Assembly (NCBI GenBank): GCA_965278995.1
Contig: OZ257136.1
Location: 5,332,001 to 5,396,000, forward strand
Source: JADJYF01 sp965278995
Lineage (GTDB): Bacteria > Pseudomonadota > Gammaproteobacteria > Ga0077536
Direction: 5' to 3'
Length of the DNA: 64,000 nucleotides
Both the position numbers and the translations under genes were made by a program. Position 1 is the first letter of the stretch, and the number at the start of each line of letters is the position of its first letter. Of the stretch, positions 17,562 through 25,938 are shown in pieces. Under the pieces are notes generated by a model. That model had not been told where the DNA came from. It was given only the letters and a program-made list of their open reading frames with translations, and did not search any database.

Positions 17562-19208
17562 TCAACCGCCCGCGAGCGCGCTGGCCACTATCGCGCGCGC
17601 TTCGGCCTGAATGCGGACGAGGTGATCGGCCCCGCGAAAGCTTTCTGCATAAAGCTTGTACACCGCTTCAGTACCTGATGGTCGCGCGGCGAACCAGCCG
17701 TGTTCCGTAACGACTTTCAGACCACCGAGAGCCGCGCCGTTCCCAGGAGCGGCGGTCAGCATATGCGTAATGTCGTCGCCGGCCAGGCGGGTCGCATTGA
17801 CTGAGCCCGGCGTCAGCGAACTCAAGATGGCTTTCTCAGCCGCGCTCGCTGGCGCATCGATGCGGGCATAGACGGGATCTCCGAGCGCACCAGTCAACGC
17901 AGCGTAGTATTCCGCCAGATCGTGCCCGCTGCGTGCGCGGATTTCCGCGGCCAGCAGATTCATCACGAGGCCATCCTTGTCGGTCGTCCACACGGTTCCG
18001 TCGCGTCGCAGGAACGAGGCGCCCGCACTTTCTTCGCCGCCGAAACCGAGAGAGCCATCGGCGAGCCCGCCGACGAACCATTTGAATCCGACTGGAACTT
18101 CGACGAGATGACGACCGAGCCGCGCCGCGACGCGATCGATGAGGCTGCTGCTGACCAGCGTCTTGCCGACTGCGGCGGCGGCACTCCAACCGTGGCGTTC
18201 GCGGAACAGGTAATCGATAGCGACGGCCAGATAATGATTGGGATTCATCAAGCCGGCTTGCGGTGTGACAATGCCATGACGGTCGGCATCGGCGTCGTTA
18301 CCGCAAGCGATGTCATAACGGTCCTTCATTTGGATCAGGCTCGCCATCGCGTAAGGCGAGGAGCAATCCATACGAATACGGCCATCCCAGTCCAACGTCA
18401 TGAAACGAAAGGTCGGGTCGGTCTGCGAATTGACGACCTCAACCGATAAACCGTAACGTTCGGCTATCGGTGCCCAGTAAGCGACACCTGCCCCCCCCAG
18501 TGGATCGACACCAAGCTTTAAATTGGCCGCGCGTATCGGTTCGAAATCAATCACTGAAGCGAGGTCCCCGACATACTGGCTCACATAGTCGTGCCGGTAT
18601 GTCGTATCGGCACGCCATGCTTGTGCCAGACTCATGCGATGGACTTCACGCAGGCCATCGGCCAGCAACGCGTTCGCGCGATTTTCTATCCAGCGCGTTA
18701 CTGCGGTATCGGCCGGGCCGCCATTCGTAGGGTTGTATTTGATGCCGCCATCTTCCGGCGGATTGTGTGACGGCGTAATCACGATGCCATCGGCCTGGCC
18801 GCTGACCCGCCCGCGGTTGTAGTTGAGAATGGCGTGGGAAATGACCGGCGTCGGGGTATAGCCGTCATCGGCATCGACCTGAACGGCGACGCCGTTCGCC
18901 GCCAGTACCTGCAGCGCAGTTTCCTGCGCGGGTTCGGACAAGGCGTGGGTGTCGCGGCCCAGATAGAGCGGGCCGCTCGTGCCCGCGCTGGCGCGATACT
19001 CGCAGATGGCCTGAACGATGGCGTAGATATGCGCTTCGTTGAAACTTAGCTTGAACGCCGACCCGCGATGCCCTGAGGTGCCGAAAGCAACCCGCTGCTC
19101 GGCTATGGCTGGGTCGGGCATGGTGTCGTAATAGGCACTGAGCAGGCGCGAAGTGTCGAGCAGGCTCTCGAGCGGAGCCGGCATTCCGGCTAGTGGGTGA
19201 AGCGACAT
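17562..19208 (-). CDS. pgm: Phosphoglucomutase, alpha-D-glucose phosphate-specific
   Basis: A 548-residue phosphohexomutase of the Pgm type (E. coli Pgm is 546). It interconverts glucose-1-phosphate and glucose-6-phosphate. Near the N-terminus GTSGHRG binds substrate phosphate. The catalytic phosphoserine loop is TPSHNPPEDGG, the metal loop is NDADADRHG, the sugar-binding loop is GGEESAG, and the C-terminal phosphate-binding loop is ARPSGTE. All key elements are present and the gene looks intact. It is a single gene on the minus strand, with a divergent SixA-like gene about 210 bp away. Confidence 0.96.
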   Translation of the reverse strand: MSLHPLAGMPAPLESLLDTSRLLSAYYDTMPDPAIAEQRVAFGTSGHRGSAFKLSFNEAHIYAIVQAICEYRASAGTSGPLYLGRDTHALSEPAQETALQVLAANGVAVQVDADDGYTPTPVISHAILNYNRGRVSGQADGIVITPSHNPPEDGGIKYNPTNGGPADTAVTRWIENRANALLADGLREVHRMSLAQAWRADTTYRHDYVSQYVGDLASVIDFEPIRAANLKLGVDPLGGAGVAYWAPIAERYGLSVEVVNSQTDPTFRFMTLDWDGRIRMDCSSPYAMASLIQMKDRYDIACGNDADADRHGIVTPQAGLMNPNHYLAVAIDYLFRERHGWSAAAAVGKTLVSSSLIDRVAARLGRHLVEVPVGFKWFVGGLADGSLGFGGEESAGASFLRRDGTVWTTDKDGLVMNLLAAEIRARSGHDLAEYYAALTGALGDPVYARIDAPASAAEKAILSSLTPGSVNATRLAGDDITHMLTAAPGNGAALGGLKVVTEHGWFAARPSGTEAVYKLYAESFRGADHLVRIQAEARAIVASALAGG

Positions 19209-19421
19209 GAGGTGTCCGTTAACGCAATTCCAACCTACAGCATACTGCGAGCGCGCCAGCGCGGCTCGTCGACCCGGTCGCAGGCTCGCGTAAAGTTCAG
19301 GTGACGGGGCGAAACAGCATTGGGGTGAATGTCGGCATGGCGTTACGCGGTGAGAAGGGGCAATGTGCTGATGGCAAAAATTCCGTCTCGCATGTTCGAC
19401 GACGTTCCGGGGTAAACCACC

Positions 19422-19943
19422 ATGAACACCACGACCACACGGCTAATCCTGATGCGGCATGCCAAGTCCGATTGGACCAGCGGCGAACGCGACGATTTCT
19501 TGCGTCCCTTGAATGAGCGCGGGATACGTGACGCACGTCGCATGGGGCGCTGGCTGGCGCATGAGCGTTTGTTGCCCACGCACATCGTCAGCTCGCCGTC
19601 GCGACGAACGCGCGAGACGCTGGAACGGGTCAGCGAAGGTGCAGAAGTCGATCTTCAGGCGCGGACACGCTTCGTTCCTGCGCTCTATCACAGTGCGCTG
19701 CACGTGCTATTGAATGTGCTGGCGGAAGAAGCTGCCTGCCACGATCTGATGCTGGTCGGGCACAACCCCGGTCTGGAGGAATTATTAAGTTATCTGGCCG
19801 AGGATATCGCCGGTGTCCACACCAGCAAATTGTTTCCCACTGGTGCGGTCTACGTACTCGAACTCGATGTCGACTTCAGCCGGCTCGCACCGCAAGCCGC
19901 ACGCATCCGCTTCCATCAGCGCCCGAAATTGCTCGACCGCTGA
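19422..19943 (+). CDS. SixA-like phosphohistidine phosphatase (histidine phosphatase superfamily)
   Basis: A 173-residue protein beginning with the histidine-phosphatase motif LMRHAKSDW, in which His is the phospho-acceptor. VSSPSRRTRETL holds the second conserved Arg and VGHNPGLEEL the second catalytic His. This arrangement is that of SixA, which dephosphorylates His-phosphorylated proteins such as the PTS-Ntr NPr or ArcB Hpt. The partner here is unknown. It is likely monocistronic: the next gene downstream on this strand is over 300 bp away. Confidence 0.88.
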   Translation: MNTTTTRLILMRHAKSDWTSGERDDFLRPLNERGIRDARRMGRWLAHERLLPTHIVSSPSRRTRETLERVSEGAEVDLQARTRFVPALYHSALHVLLNVLAEEAACHDLMLVGHNPGLEELLSYLAEDIAGVHTSKLFPTGAVYVLELDVDFSRLAPQAARIRFHQRPKLLDR

Positions 19944-19998
19944 GGACCCGCCCCATTGGCGCCTGACTTGAAAGGCGCAGTCGTCGCGCGCCGGTCTG

Positions 19999-20154
19999 TC
20001 AGGGAATATAGGCGAAGTAGAGCATCGGAAAGAGCAGGACGGCAACGAGATAGACAAGCCATTCCAGGCCGCGCTCTTCGAGCCAGTCGACGTAATGCAG
20101 CACGATGATGACTATCGCTGCAACGTAGTACAGACCAATGAGGATGTCTTCCAC
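19999..20154 (-). CDS. Small two-helix membrane protein (51 aa), unannotated type
   Basis: The minus strand from a GTG at 20154 to a TGA at 19999 encodes 51 residues. GGGGGA lies about 9 nt upstream. Two hydrophobic segments, ILIGLYYVAAIVIIVLHYV and WLVYLVAVLLFPMLYFAYI, flank a charged hinge DWLEERGLE. The composition is fully membrane-like with no rare-codon anomaly. It lies convergent to the SixA-like gene and divergent from ybeD. I recognise no family. Its charged turn between two helices is typical of small inner-membrane proteins. Confidence 0.55.
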   Translation of the reverse strand: MEDILIGLYYVAAIVIIVLHYVDWLEERGLEWLVYLVAVLLFPMLYFAYIP

Positions 20155-20258
20155 CCTGCGATTCCCCCAGCTGCGAGCGCCTCGTTGGAACAGCCTTCCG
20201 TGTCTGGTTTGAATTCTGGCATATTAGGCCAGTGAATTAAAGTAAGTTCTCAAGAGTA

Positions 20259-20588
20259 ATGGCAGATCCTTCGATGGCCGCTACAATGCAAACAGAGCGC
20301 AGTCTCTGGACCTCGGCCACCATGCAATCACCGGACACCCTCCTCGAATTCCCTTGCGATTTTGCGCTCAAGGTCGTCGGCCTTGCGGTGCAGGATTTCG
20401 AGGCACTGGTCGTCGCCATTGTCCGTCGCCATATCAGTGAAGACGGCCTGGTGATGGTCGCCAGCCGCTCCAGCCGCGAGGCAAAGTATCTCTCGCTCAC
20501 GGTAACGGTTCGTGCCGAAAGCCAGCCTCAACTCGATGCGCTGTATACCGAACTTTCGCGACACGAACGCATTCTCATGGTGCTATGA
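20259..20588 (+). CDS. ybeD: YbeD/DUF493 family protein, proposed regulator of lipoate synthesis
   Basis: A 109-residue ACT-like small protein. The conserved core reads LLEFPCDFALKVVGLAV, then SSREAKYLSLTVTVRAES and LYTELSRHERILMVL. YbeD sits upstream of lipB in many proteobacteria, and here its stop overlaps the lipB ATG as ATGA. The first 21 residues are longer than in E. coli YbeD (87 aa), so translation may begin at the Met codon at 20322. The start at 20259 has AAGAG close upstream. The biochemical function is unproven. Confidence 0.9.
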   Translation: MADPSMAATMQTERSLWTSATMQSPDTLLEFPCDFALKVVGLAVQDFEALVVAIVRRHISEDGLVMVASRSSREAKYLSLTVTVRAESQPQLDALYTELSRHERILMVL

Positions 20589-21259
20589 ACGTCATCGTTC
20601 GCGAACTTGGTCTGGCCGACTACGTGCCGGTGTGGCAGGCCATGCAGGCATTCACGGCCGTCCGGGGTGAATCGACCGCCGATGAGTTCTGGTGTGTCGA
20701 ACATCGGCCGGTGTTTACGCTCGGGCGTGCCGGGCGCCGTGAGCATCTGCTCGCGCCGGCCGATATCCCGATAGTGCAATGCGATCGCGGCGGCCAGGTG
20801 ACCTATCACGGGCCAGGGCAACTCGTCGTCTATACCTTGCTCGACGTGCGGCGAATGGGTCTCGGGCCGCGCGAACTCGTGCGGCGCATCGAACGCGCGC
20901 TGATTGCCTGTCTGTCGGTCTATGGCATCACGGCATCCCGACGCGACGGTGCGCCGGGCGTTTATGTTGGCGCAGCGAAGATAGCGGCACTCGGTCTGCG
21001 CTTGCGCGGCAGCTACAGTTATCACGGATTTGCGCTCAACGTGAGTATGGATCTCGAGCCCTTTCACCGGATCAATCCATGTGGTTACGCCGGACTGGAG
21101 GTAACGCAGATGAGTGTGCACGGTGGGCCGCGCAGCTGTGTCGAAGTCCAACCGATACTGTTGTGCGAGCTTGCTCATGCGCTGTATGGCGAGGGCGAGA
21201 TCGCGTTTGAGTACGCTTCTGCACTGTCCATGCCCGCCGCTGTCGCCGCTACCGCCTGA
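20585..21259 (+). CDS. lipB: Octanoyl-[acyl-carrier-protein]:protein N-octanoyltransferase
   Basis: A 224-residue enzyme that moves octanoate from ACP to lipoyl domains. The signature RGGQVTYHGPGQ lies at 68-79, the catalytic Lys at 132 (GAAKIAALG) and the acyl-carrying Cys at 166 (INPCGYAG). It overlaps ybeD by 4 bp, and lipA follows 16 bp later, giving a compact lipoylation operon. Confidence 0.97.
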   Translation: MNVIVRELGLADYVPVWQAMQAFTAVRGESTADEFWCVEHRPVFTLGRAGRREHLLAPADIPIVQCDRGGQVTYHGPGQLVVYTLLDVRRMGLGPRELVRRIERALIACLSVYGITASRRDGAPGVYVGAAKIAALGLRLRGSYSYHGFALNVSMDLEPFHRINPCGYAGLEVTQMSVHGGPRSCVEVQPILLCELAHALYGEGEIAFEYASALSMPAAVAATA

Positions 21260-21275
21260 GGCATAGAATACCGGC

Positions 21276-22235
21276 ATGGAAAGCGAAACTGGCAGCACAC
21301 CGACACGCGCTCAGCGCGGCACCGACAAGGTTGCACGGATACCGGTGAAGGTCGAAGCGACTGTTGGTGCGCTGCCGCGCAAGCCGCCATGGCTACGCGC
21401 ACGCGCACCGACTCATCCGCGCGTGCAGGAATTGAAGCAGTTGCTGCGCGAAGAAGGGCTGCATACGGTGTGCGAAGAGGCATCCTGCCCCAACCTCGGT
21501 GAATGTTTCGCGCATGGCACGGCAACGTTCATGATCATGGGCAGTCTGTGCACGCGGCGCTGCCCATTCTGCGATGTTGCGCATGGCCGGCCTTTGCCGC
21601 TCGATGCGAACGAACCCGAGCATCTTGCCAACGCCATCGAGCGCATGGCGCTCCGCTATGTCGTTATCACTTCGGTCGATCGGGACGATTTGCGGGATGG
21701 TGGCGCAGCGCATTTTGCCGCCTGCATTGCTGCTGTAAGGGCGCGCCTGTCGACCATCCGCATCGAGATCCTGGTGCCCGATTTCCGCGGCCGCATGGAG
21801 AAGGCGCTTGCTGCGTTGCTGGTGCAACCGCCGGATGTTTTCAATCACAATCTCGAAACCGTGCCACGTTTGTACCTCAAGGTGCGGCCAGGTTCGGATT
21901 ACGCCTGGTCGCTCGAGCTGATCCGTCGCTTCAAGGCGGCGGTGCCGAACGTACCGACTAAGTCCGGACTGATGCTCGGTCTGGGCGAAACTATCGAGGA
22001 AGTTCACGCCGTCATGCGCGATTTGCGCGCCCACGATTGCGACATGCTCACACTCGGCCAGTATCTGCAGCCAAGTCGCGCGCACCTGCCGGTGGAGCGT
22101 TTTGTCGAGCCGTCGGAATTCGACGCGCTTGCTGCTTACGGTCGTGAACTTGGCTTCGCCAACGTTGCCGCCGCCCCCCTGGTCCGCTCCTCGTATCACG
22201 CCGATTTGCAGGCTGCGGGGCAGGGCGAGCGTTAA
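21276..22235 (+). CDS. lipA: Lipoyl synthase (radical SAM)
   Basis: A 319-residue enzyme that inserts two sulfurs into protein-bound octanoyl groups. The auxiliary cluster cysteines C66, C71 and C77 are in CEEASCPNLGEC. The radical-SAM cysteines C92, C96 and C99 are in CTRRCPFCD. The C-terminal RSSYHA supplies the Ser ligand of the auxiliary cluster. All cluster ligands are present. It is cotranscribed with lipB. Confidence 0.98.
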   Translation: MESETGSTPTRAQRGTDKVARIPVKVEATVGALPRKPPWLRARAPTHPRVQELKQLLREEGLHTVCEEASCPNLGECFAHGTATFMIMGSLCTRRCPFCDVAHGRPLPLDANEPEHLANAIERMALRYVVITSVDRDDLRDGGAAHFAACIAAVRARLSTIRIEILVPDFRGRMEKALAALLVQPPDVFNHNLETVPRLYLKVRPGSDYAWSLELIRRFKAAVPNVPTKSGLMLGLGETIEEVHAVMRDLRAHDCDMLTLGQYLQPSRAHLPVERFVEPSEFDALAAYGRELGFANVAAAPLVRSSYHADLQAAGQGER

Positions 22236-22250
22236 CAACTTCCCGTCCGC

Positions 22251-23009
22251 GTGAGCGCCTATGTATTCGTGCTGTTGAAAGCACTGGCCGTTCCGCCCGG
22301 CGTGCTGGCCGTCATTGGTCTGTGCGGGCTCGCAATCTACTGGCGCAGGCGCATGCTCGGGATTGCGCTCATGGCGACGAGTTCATTTGGCATCGGTGTC
22401 CTGGGAATGCCACAGATGGCGGCCTGGCTCGCTGCTCCGCTGGAGGTCGCAAGAGTTCTGGATGTAACAACGCTCAGCGGGCGGACAATCGATGCCATCG
22501 TCGTCCTCGGTGGTGGGGCCAATCAGCGGGTTCGTGAACTGAACGGTGCAGATGACGTCGCGCCACTCACCCTCGAGCGTTTGCGTTATGCCGCGCGACT
22601 GCATCGCGAAACCGGTTTGCCATTGGCGGTAACGGGTGGGTTGACCGGCGATCTGCGTCAACCCGAAGGCGAATTGATGGCGCATTCGCTGGAAGACGAT
22701 TTCAAAGTACCGGTGCCGTATCGGGAAGTGCAGAGCATGAATACGGCCGAAAATGCCGCGTTCACGCGCCGGCAGTTCAAGTTCAATACGATAGTGCTCG
22801 TTACCCATGCGATTCATATGTCGCGCGCGCGACGCGCTTTTGAGGACGCCGGCATGCAGGTGATCCCGGCTCCCATGGGTTTTATTTCCCGCGTTCAGAG
22901 CACGGCGCCCTCGCTGGCCGACTTCCTGCCGACCATCAAGGGTTTCGCGTACTCCCAGTACGCCCTCTATGAGCGGCTGGGCGCGCTGTGGTACCGCTTG
23001 GCCTACTAG
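22251..23009 (+). CDS. YdcF/ElyC-like DUF218 membrane protein
   Basis: A 252-residue protein starting at GTG 22251. Two N-terminal helices (VFVLLKALAVPPGVLAVIGL and a second to ~residue 55) are followed by a DUF218 domain. Its markers are AIVVLGGGANQR, LAVTGGLTG, MNTAENAAFTR and VLVTHAIHMSRARRAFE. ElyC, with this architecture, affects peptidoglycan or undecaprenyl-phosphate recycling in E. coli. The exact role here is inferred. It lies 15 bp after lipA and is possibly cotranscribed. It converges on xseA. Confidence 0.85.
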   Translation: MSAYVFVLLKALAVPPGVLAVIGLCGLAIYWRRRMLGIALMATSSFGIGVLGMPQMAAWLAAPLEVARVLDVTTLSGRTIDAIVVLGGGANQRVRELNGADDVAPLTLERLRYAARLHRETGLPLAVTGGLTGDLRQPEGELMAHSLEDDFKVPVPYREVQSMNTAENAAFTRRQFKFNTIVLVTHAIHMSRARRAFEDAGMQVIPAPMGFISRVQSTAPSLADFLPTIKGFAYSQYALYERLGALWYRLAY

Positions 23010-23016
23010 CAGGCTG

Positions 23017-24399
23017 CTAGGAGCCTGTCGGGGGCGGATGACTCGCTGTAACGACGCTCTCGAGACGGCCTTCGGCAAGCCGGGTGGTGAGCGAATCGCC
23101 GGCCTTTATTTGCGCGCTTGATTTGACCAGTTGCCCGGCGCGATCCGTGACGATGGCATAACCGCGATCGAGCGTCGCTTGCGGACCGACGGCGCGCAGC
23201 AGGGAATCGATACGGGCCAGCGCCTGGCGTCGCTCAATGAGTATCTGCCTCATACTGATCAGCAGCCGATGCCGAAGACTCGCGAGCGCGGCTGCGCGCG
23301 CCGCGATGTCGCGTTGCGGTGAGCGCGACTGCAGTCGGGCAGATAATGCCTGCAGACGACTTCGGCGCAAATTCAATTGTGTCGAGAGGACTGACGGCAA
23401 ACGAAGCGCGAGTTCGTCGAGGCGCTGAAACAATTGTTCGAGCCGTCGACGCGGCGAGACGAGTCGCCGCTCGAGACCCTTCATCTGGTGACGACGGACG
23501 ATCAGTGAGTGCCTGACGGTCTGGATCAAACGCCGTTCGCACTGGATCAATCTGCCCGTCATAGCGGCGACATCCGGCGACACCAGTTCGGCCGCTGCTG
23601 ACGGCGTTGCCGCACGGACATCGGCAACGAGATCCGCAATAGTGAAATCGATTTCGTGACCAACCGCGCTCACTATCGGTATGCGCGAGGCGAAGATCGC
23701 GCGGGCCACGCGTTCTTCGTTGAACGCCCATAAATCTTCGAGCGAGCCGCCGCCACGGCCGACGATCAGCACATCACATTCATCGCGTCGATTGGCGGTC
23801 TCGATCGCCCTCGCTATTTCGGCGGCTGCGCCTTCGCCCTGAACAGAGGTCGGGTAAACGATGACCGGCAGCGCGGCGCAGCGGCGGCCGAGCACAGTGA
23901 TGATGTCGCGGACCGCGGCACCGGTCGTCGACGTGACCACGCCGACGGCGCGCGGCCATTGCGGCAACGCCTGTTTGTGCGCCGGCTCGAACAGGCCCTC
24001 TTCGGCCAGGCGCCGTTTGAGTTCCTCGAAACGTAGGCGCAGCAGTCCTTCGCCGGCGTCTTCCAGCGCCTCGACAATGAGCTGATAGTCGCCGCGCGCC
24101 GTATAGAGGCTGACCCGCCCGTATGCCATCACGCTCATGCCGTCACGGGCCATGAAATGCGTCGTGCCCGAAGTCCGGCGACGGAACATCGCGCAGCGGA
24201 TCTGAGCGTTACGGTCTTTGAGCGAAAAATAGACGTGACCCGAGGCGGGGCGGGCCAGATTGGAGATTTCGCCTTCGACCCACAGCATGCCGAGCTTGCC
24301 CTCGAGCAGGTCTTTTGCCGTCTCGTTCAGCCGGGAAACGCTGTAAACCTCACGCCAGGGGCGGGATTCCCGTCGTGATCCAGGGGGTTGCTCGGTCAT
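23017..24399 (-). CDS. xseA: Exodeoxyribonuclease VII large subunit
   Basis: A 460-residue protein with an N-terminal OB fold (EVYSVSRLNETAKDLLE, VEGEISN). A catalytic core follows with GVVTSTTGAAVRDI, LIVGRGGGSLEDLW and SAVGHEIDFTIADLVAD, then a long Arg/Leu-rich coiled coil (~270-400). The large subunit degrades ssDNA together with XseB, whose gene is not in this window. It is divergent from guaB across a 75-bp promoter region. Confidence 0.96.
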   Translation of the reverse strand: MTEQPPGSRRESRPWREVYSVSRLNETAKDLLEGKLGMLWVEGEISNLARPASGHVYFSLKDRNAQIRCAMFRRRTSGTTHFMARDGMSVMAYGRVSLYTARGDYQLIVEALEDAGEGLLRLRFEELKRRLAEEGLFEPAHKQALPQWPRAVGVVTSTTGAAVRDIITVLGRRCAALPVIVYPTSVQGEGAAAEIARAIETANRRDECDVLIVGRGGGSLEDLWAFNEERVARAIFASRIPIVSAVGHEIDFTIADLVADVRAATPSAAAELVSPDVAAMTGRLIQCERRLIQTVRHSLIVRRHQMKGLERRLVSPRRRLEQLFQRLDELALRLPSVLSTQLNLRRSRLQALSARLQSRSPQRDIAARAAALASLRHRLLISMRQILIERRQALARIDSLLRAVGPQATLDRGYAIVTDRAGQLVKSSAQIKAGDSLTTRLAEGRLESVVTASHPPPTGS

Positions 24400-24416
24400 G
24401 CGGATTATGTGCGTCG

Positions 24417-24445
24417 TTGTTCGTGAAGGGCCGAAACCCTATAAT
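24417..24445 (+). promoter_or_regulatory. Predicted sigma-70 promoter of guaB
   Basis: TTGTTC at 24417-24422 and a perfect TATAAT at 24440-24445 are separated by 17 nt. Transcription would begin near 24452. This excludes an in-frame start at 24445 inside the -10 box and supports the guaB ATG at 24475. Confidence 0.75.
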
Positions 24446-24474
24446 TGCCCGCTTATATTTTACGGTATCAGCCC

Positions 24475-25938
24475 ATGCGCGTCGCCGGCGACGGATTGAC
24501 TTTCGACGATGTCCTGCTCGTTCCCGCCTACTCTGAAGTGCTGCCGCGGGAGACTGAGCTGAAGACTCAGCTCACGCGCGAAATCGAACTGCAGATTCCG
24601 CTCATGGCCGCCGCGATGGACACCGTGACCGAGGCCAGACTCGCGATCGCGCTTGCTCAGGAAGGCGGCATTGGTATCGTCCACAAAAACATGAGCCCGA
24701 CCGAGCAGGCCGCGCAGGTCCGTCTGGTCAAGAAATTCGAAGCAGGCGTCATCCGCGATCCGATCACCGTTACACCGAACACGAGCATCGGTGAAGTACT
24801 GGCGCTGACCCGCGCCGAAGGTATCTCGGGCGTCCCGGTCGTCGATGGCGGCAAGCTCACCGGCATCGTGACCAGCCGCGATCTGCGCTTCGAGAAGCGG
24901 TTCGATGCGCCGGTCACGGCCATCATGACGCCACGCGAACGCCTTATCACGGTGGGCGAGAACGCCGACAAGAACGAAGTCATCGGCTTGCTGCATCAGC
25001 ATCGCATCGAGAAAGTCCTGGTCGTCAACGACCGTTTCGAGCTGCGAGGGTTGATCACAGTCAAGGACATTCAGAAAGCCGACGAATTTCCCAACGCCTG
25101 CAAGGATTCCTATCAGCGCTTGCGCGTCGGCGCTGCGGTCGGTGTAGGCGCCGGTACGCACGAGCGCGTCGCGGCGCTGGTTGAAGCTGGCGTCGATGTC
25201 ATTGTCGTCGACACCGCCCACGGTCATTCCCGTGGCGTGCTCGAAACGATCGCATGGATCAAACGTCAGTATCCGGAGACGCAGATCATTGGCGGTAATA
25301 TCGCGACCGGCGATGCCGCCGACGCGCTGGTCGCGGCCGGTGCGGATGCGGTCAAAGTCGGTATCGGACCGGGCTCTATCTGCACCACGCGTATCGTGAC
25401 CGGTATTGGCGTGCCGCAGATCACCGCAGTCAGCAGCGTGGCCGAACGCCTTGCGCGCAGCGGCGTACCCGTTATCTCGGATGGTGGCGTGCGTTACTCC
25501 GGCGATATCGCCAAGGTTATCGTTGCTGGCGCGCACAGTGTCATGATCGGCTCGCTGTTTGCCGGAGCGGAAGAAGCGCCGGGCGAAGTGGAACTGTTTC
25601 AAGGGCGCTCGTATAAATCGTATCGCGGCATGGGTTCTCTCGGCGCGATGGCGCAGAAGCATGGTTCCTCGGACCGCTATTTCCAGGAAAGCGGCGAGAT
25701 TGAGAAACTCGTGCCTGAAGGTATCGAAGGCCGGGTGCCGTATAAAGGTCCGCTGCGTGCGATCGTGCACCAGATGGTCGGTGGTCTGCAGGCCGCGATG
25801 GGCTATACCGGTTGCCGCACGATAGCCGAACTGCGCAGCAAGCCCAGCTTCCTTCGTGTGACTGCTGCCGGGATGCGTGAAAGCCACGCTCACGACGTCC
25901 AGATCACGAAGGAAGCGCCAAATTATCGCCTCGATTGA
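24475..25938 (+). CDS. guaB: Inosine-5'-monophosphate dehydrogenase
   Basis: A 487-residue enzyme from the ATG at 24475, the usual length (E. coli 488). It oxidises IMP to XMP, the committed step of GMP synthesis. The N-terminal barrel starts GLTFDDVLLVP. The CBS pair spans about residues 90-205. The catalytic Cys is in GPGSICTTR. The flap motif is around GMGSLGAM. The start is set by the -10 box that overlaps the next upstream in-frame codon. guaA begins at its stop, giving a guaBA operon. Confidence 0.97.
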   Translation: MRVAGDGLTFDDVLLVPAYSEVLPRETELKTQLTREIELQIPLMAAAMDTVTEARLAIALAQEGGIGIVHKNMSPTEQAAQVRLVKKFEAGVIRDPITVTPNTSIGEVLALTRAEGISGVPVVDGGKLTGIVTSRDLRFEKRFDAPVTAIMTPRERLITVGENADKNEVIGLLHQHRIEKVLVVNDRFELRGLITVKDIQKADEFPNACKDSYQRLRVGAAVGVGAGTHERVAALVEAGVDVIVVDTAHGHSRGVLETIAWIKRQYPETQIIGGNIATGDAADALVAAGADAVKVGIGPGSICTTRIVTGIGVPQITAVSSVAERLARSGVPVISDGGVRYSGDIAKVIVAGAHSVMIGSLFAGAEEAPGEVELFQGRSYKSYRGMGSLGAMAQKHGSSDRYFQESGEIEKLVPEGIEGRVPYKGPLRAIVHQMVGGLQAAMGYTGCRTIAELRSKPSFLRVTAAGMRESHAHDVQITKEAPNYRLD

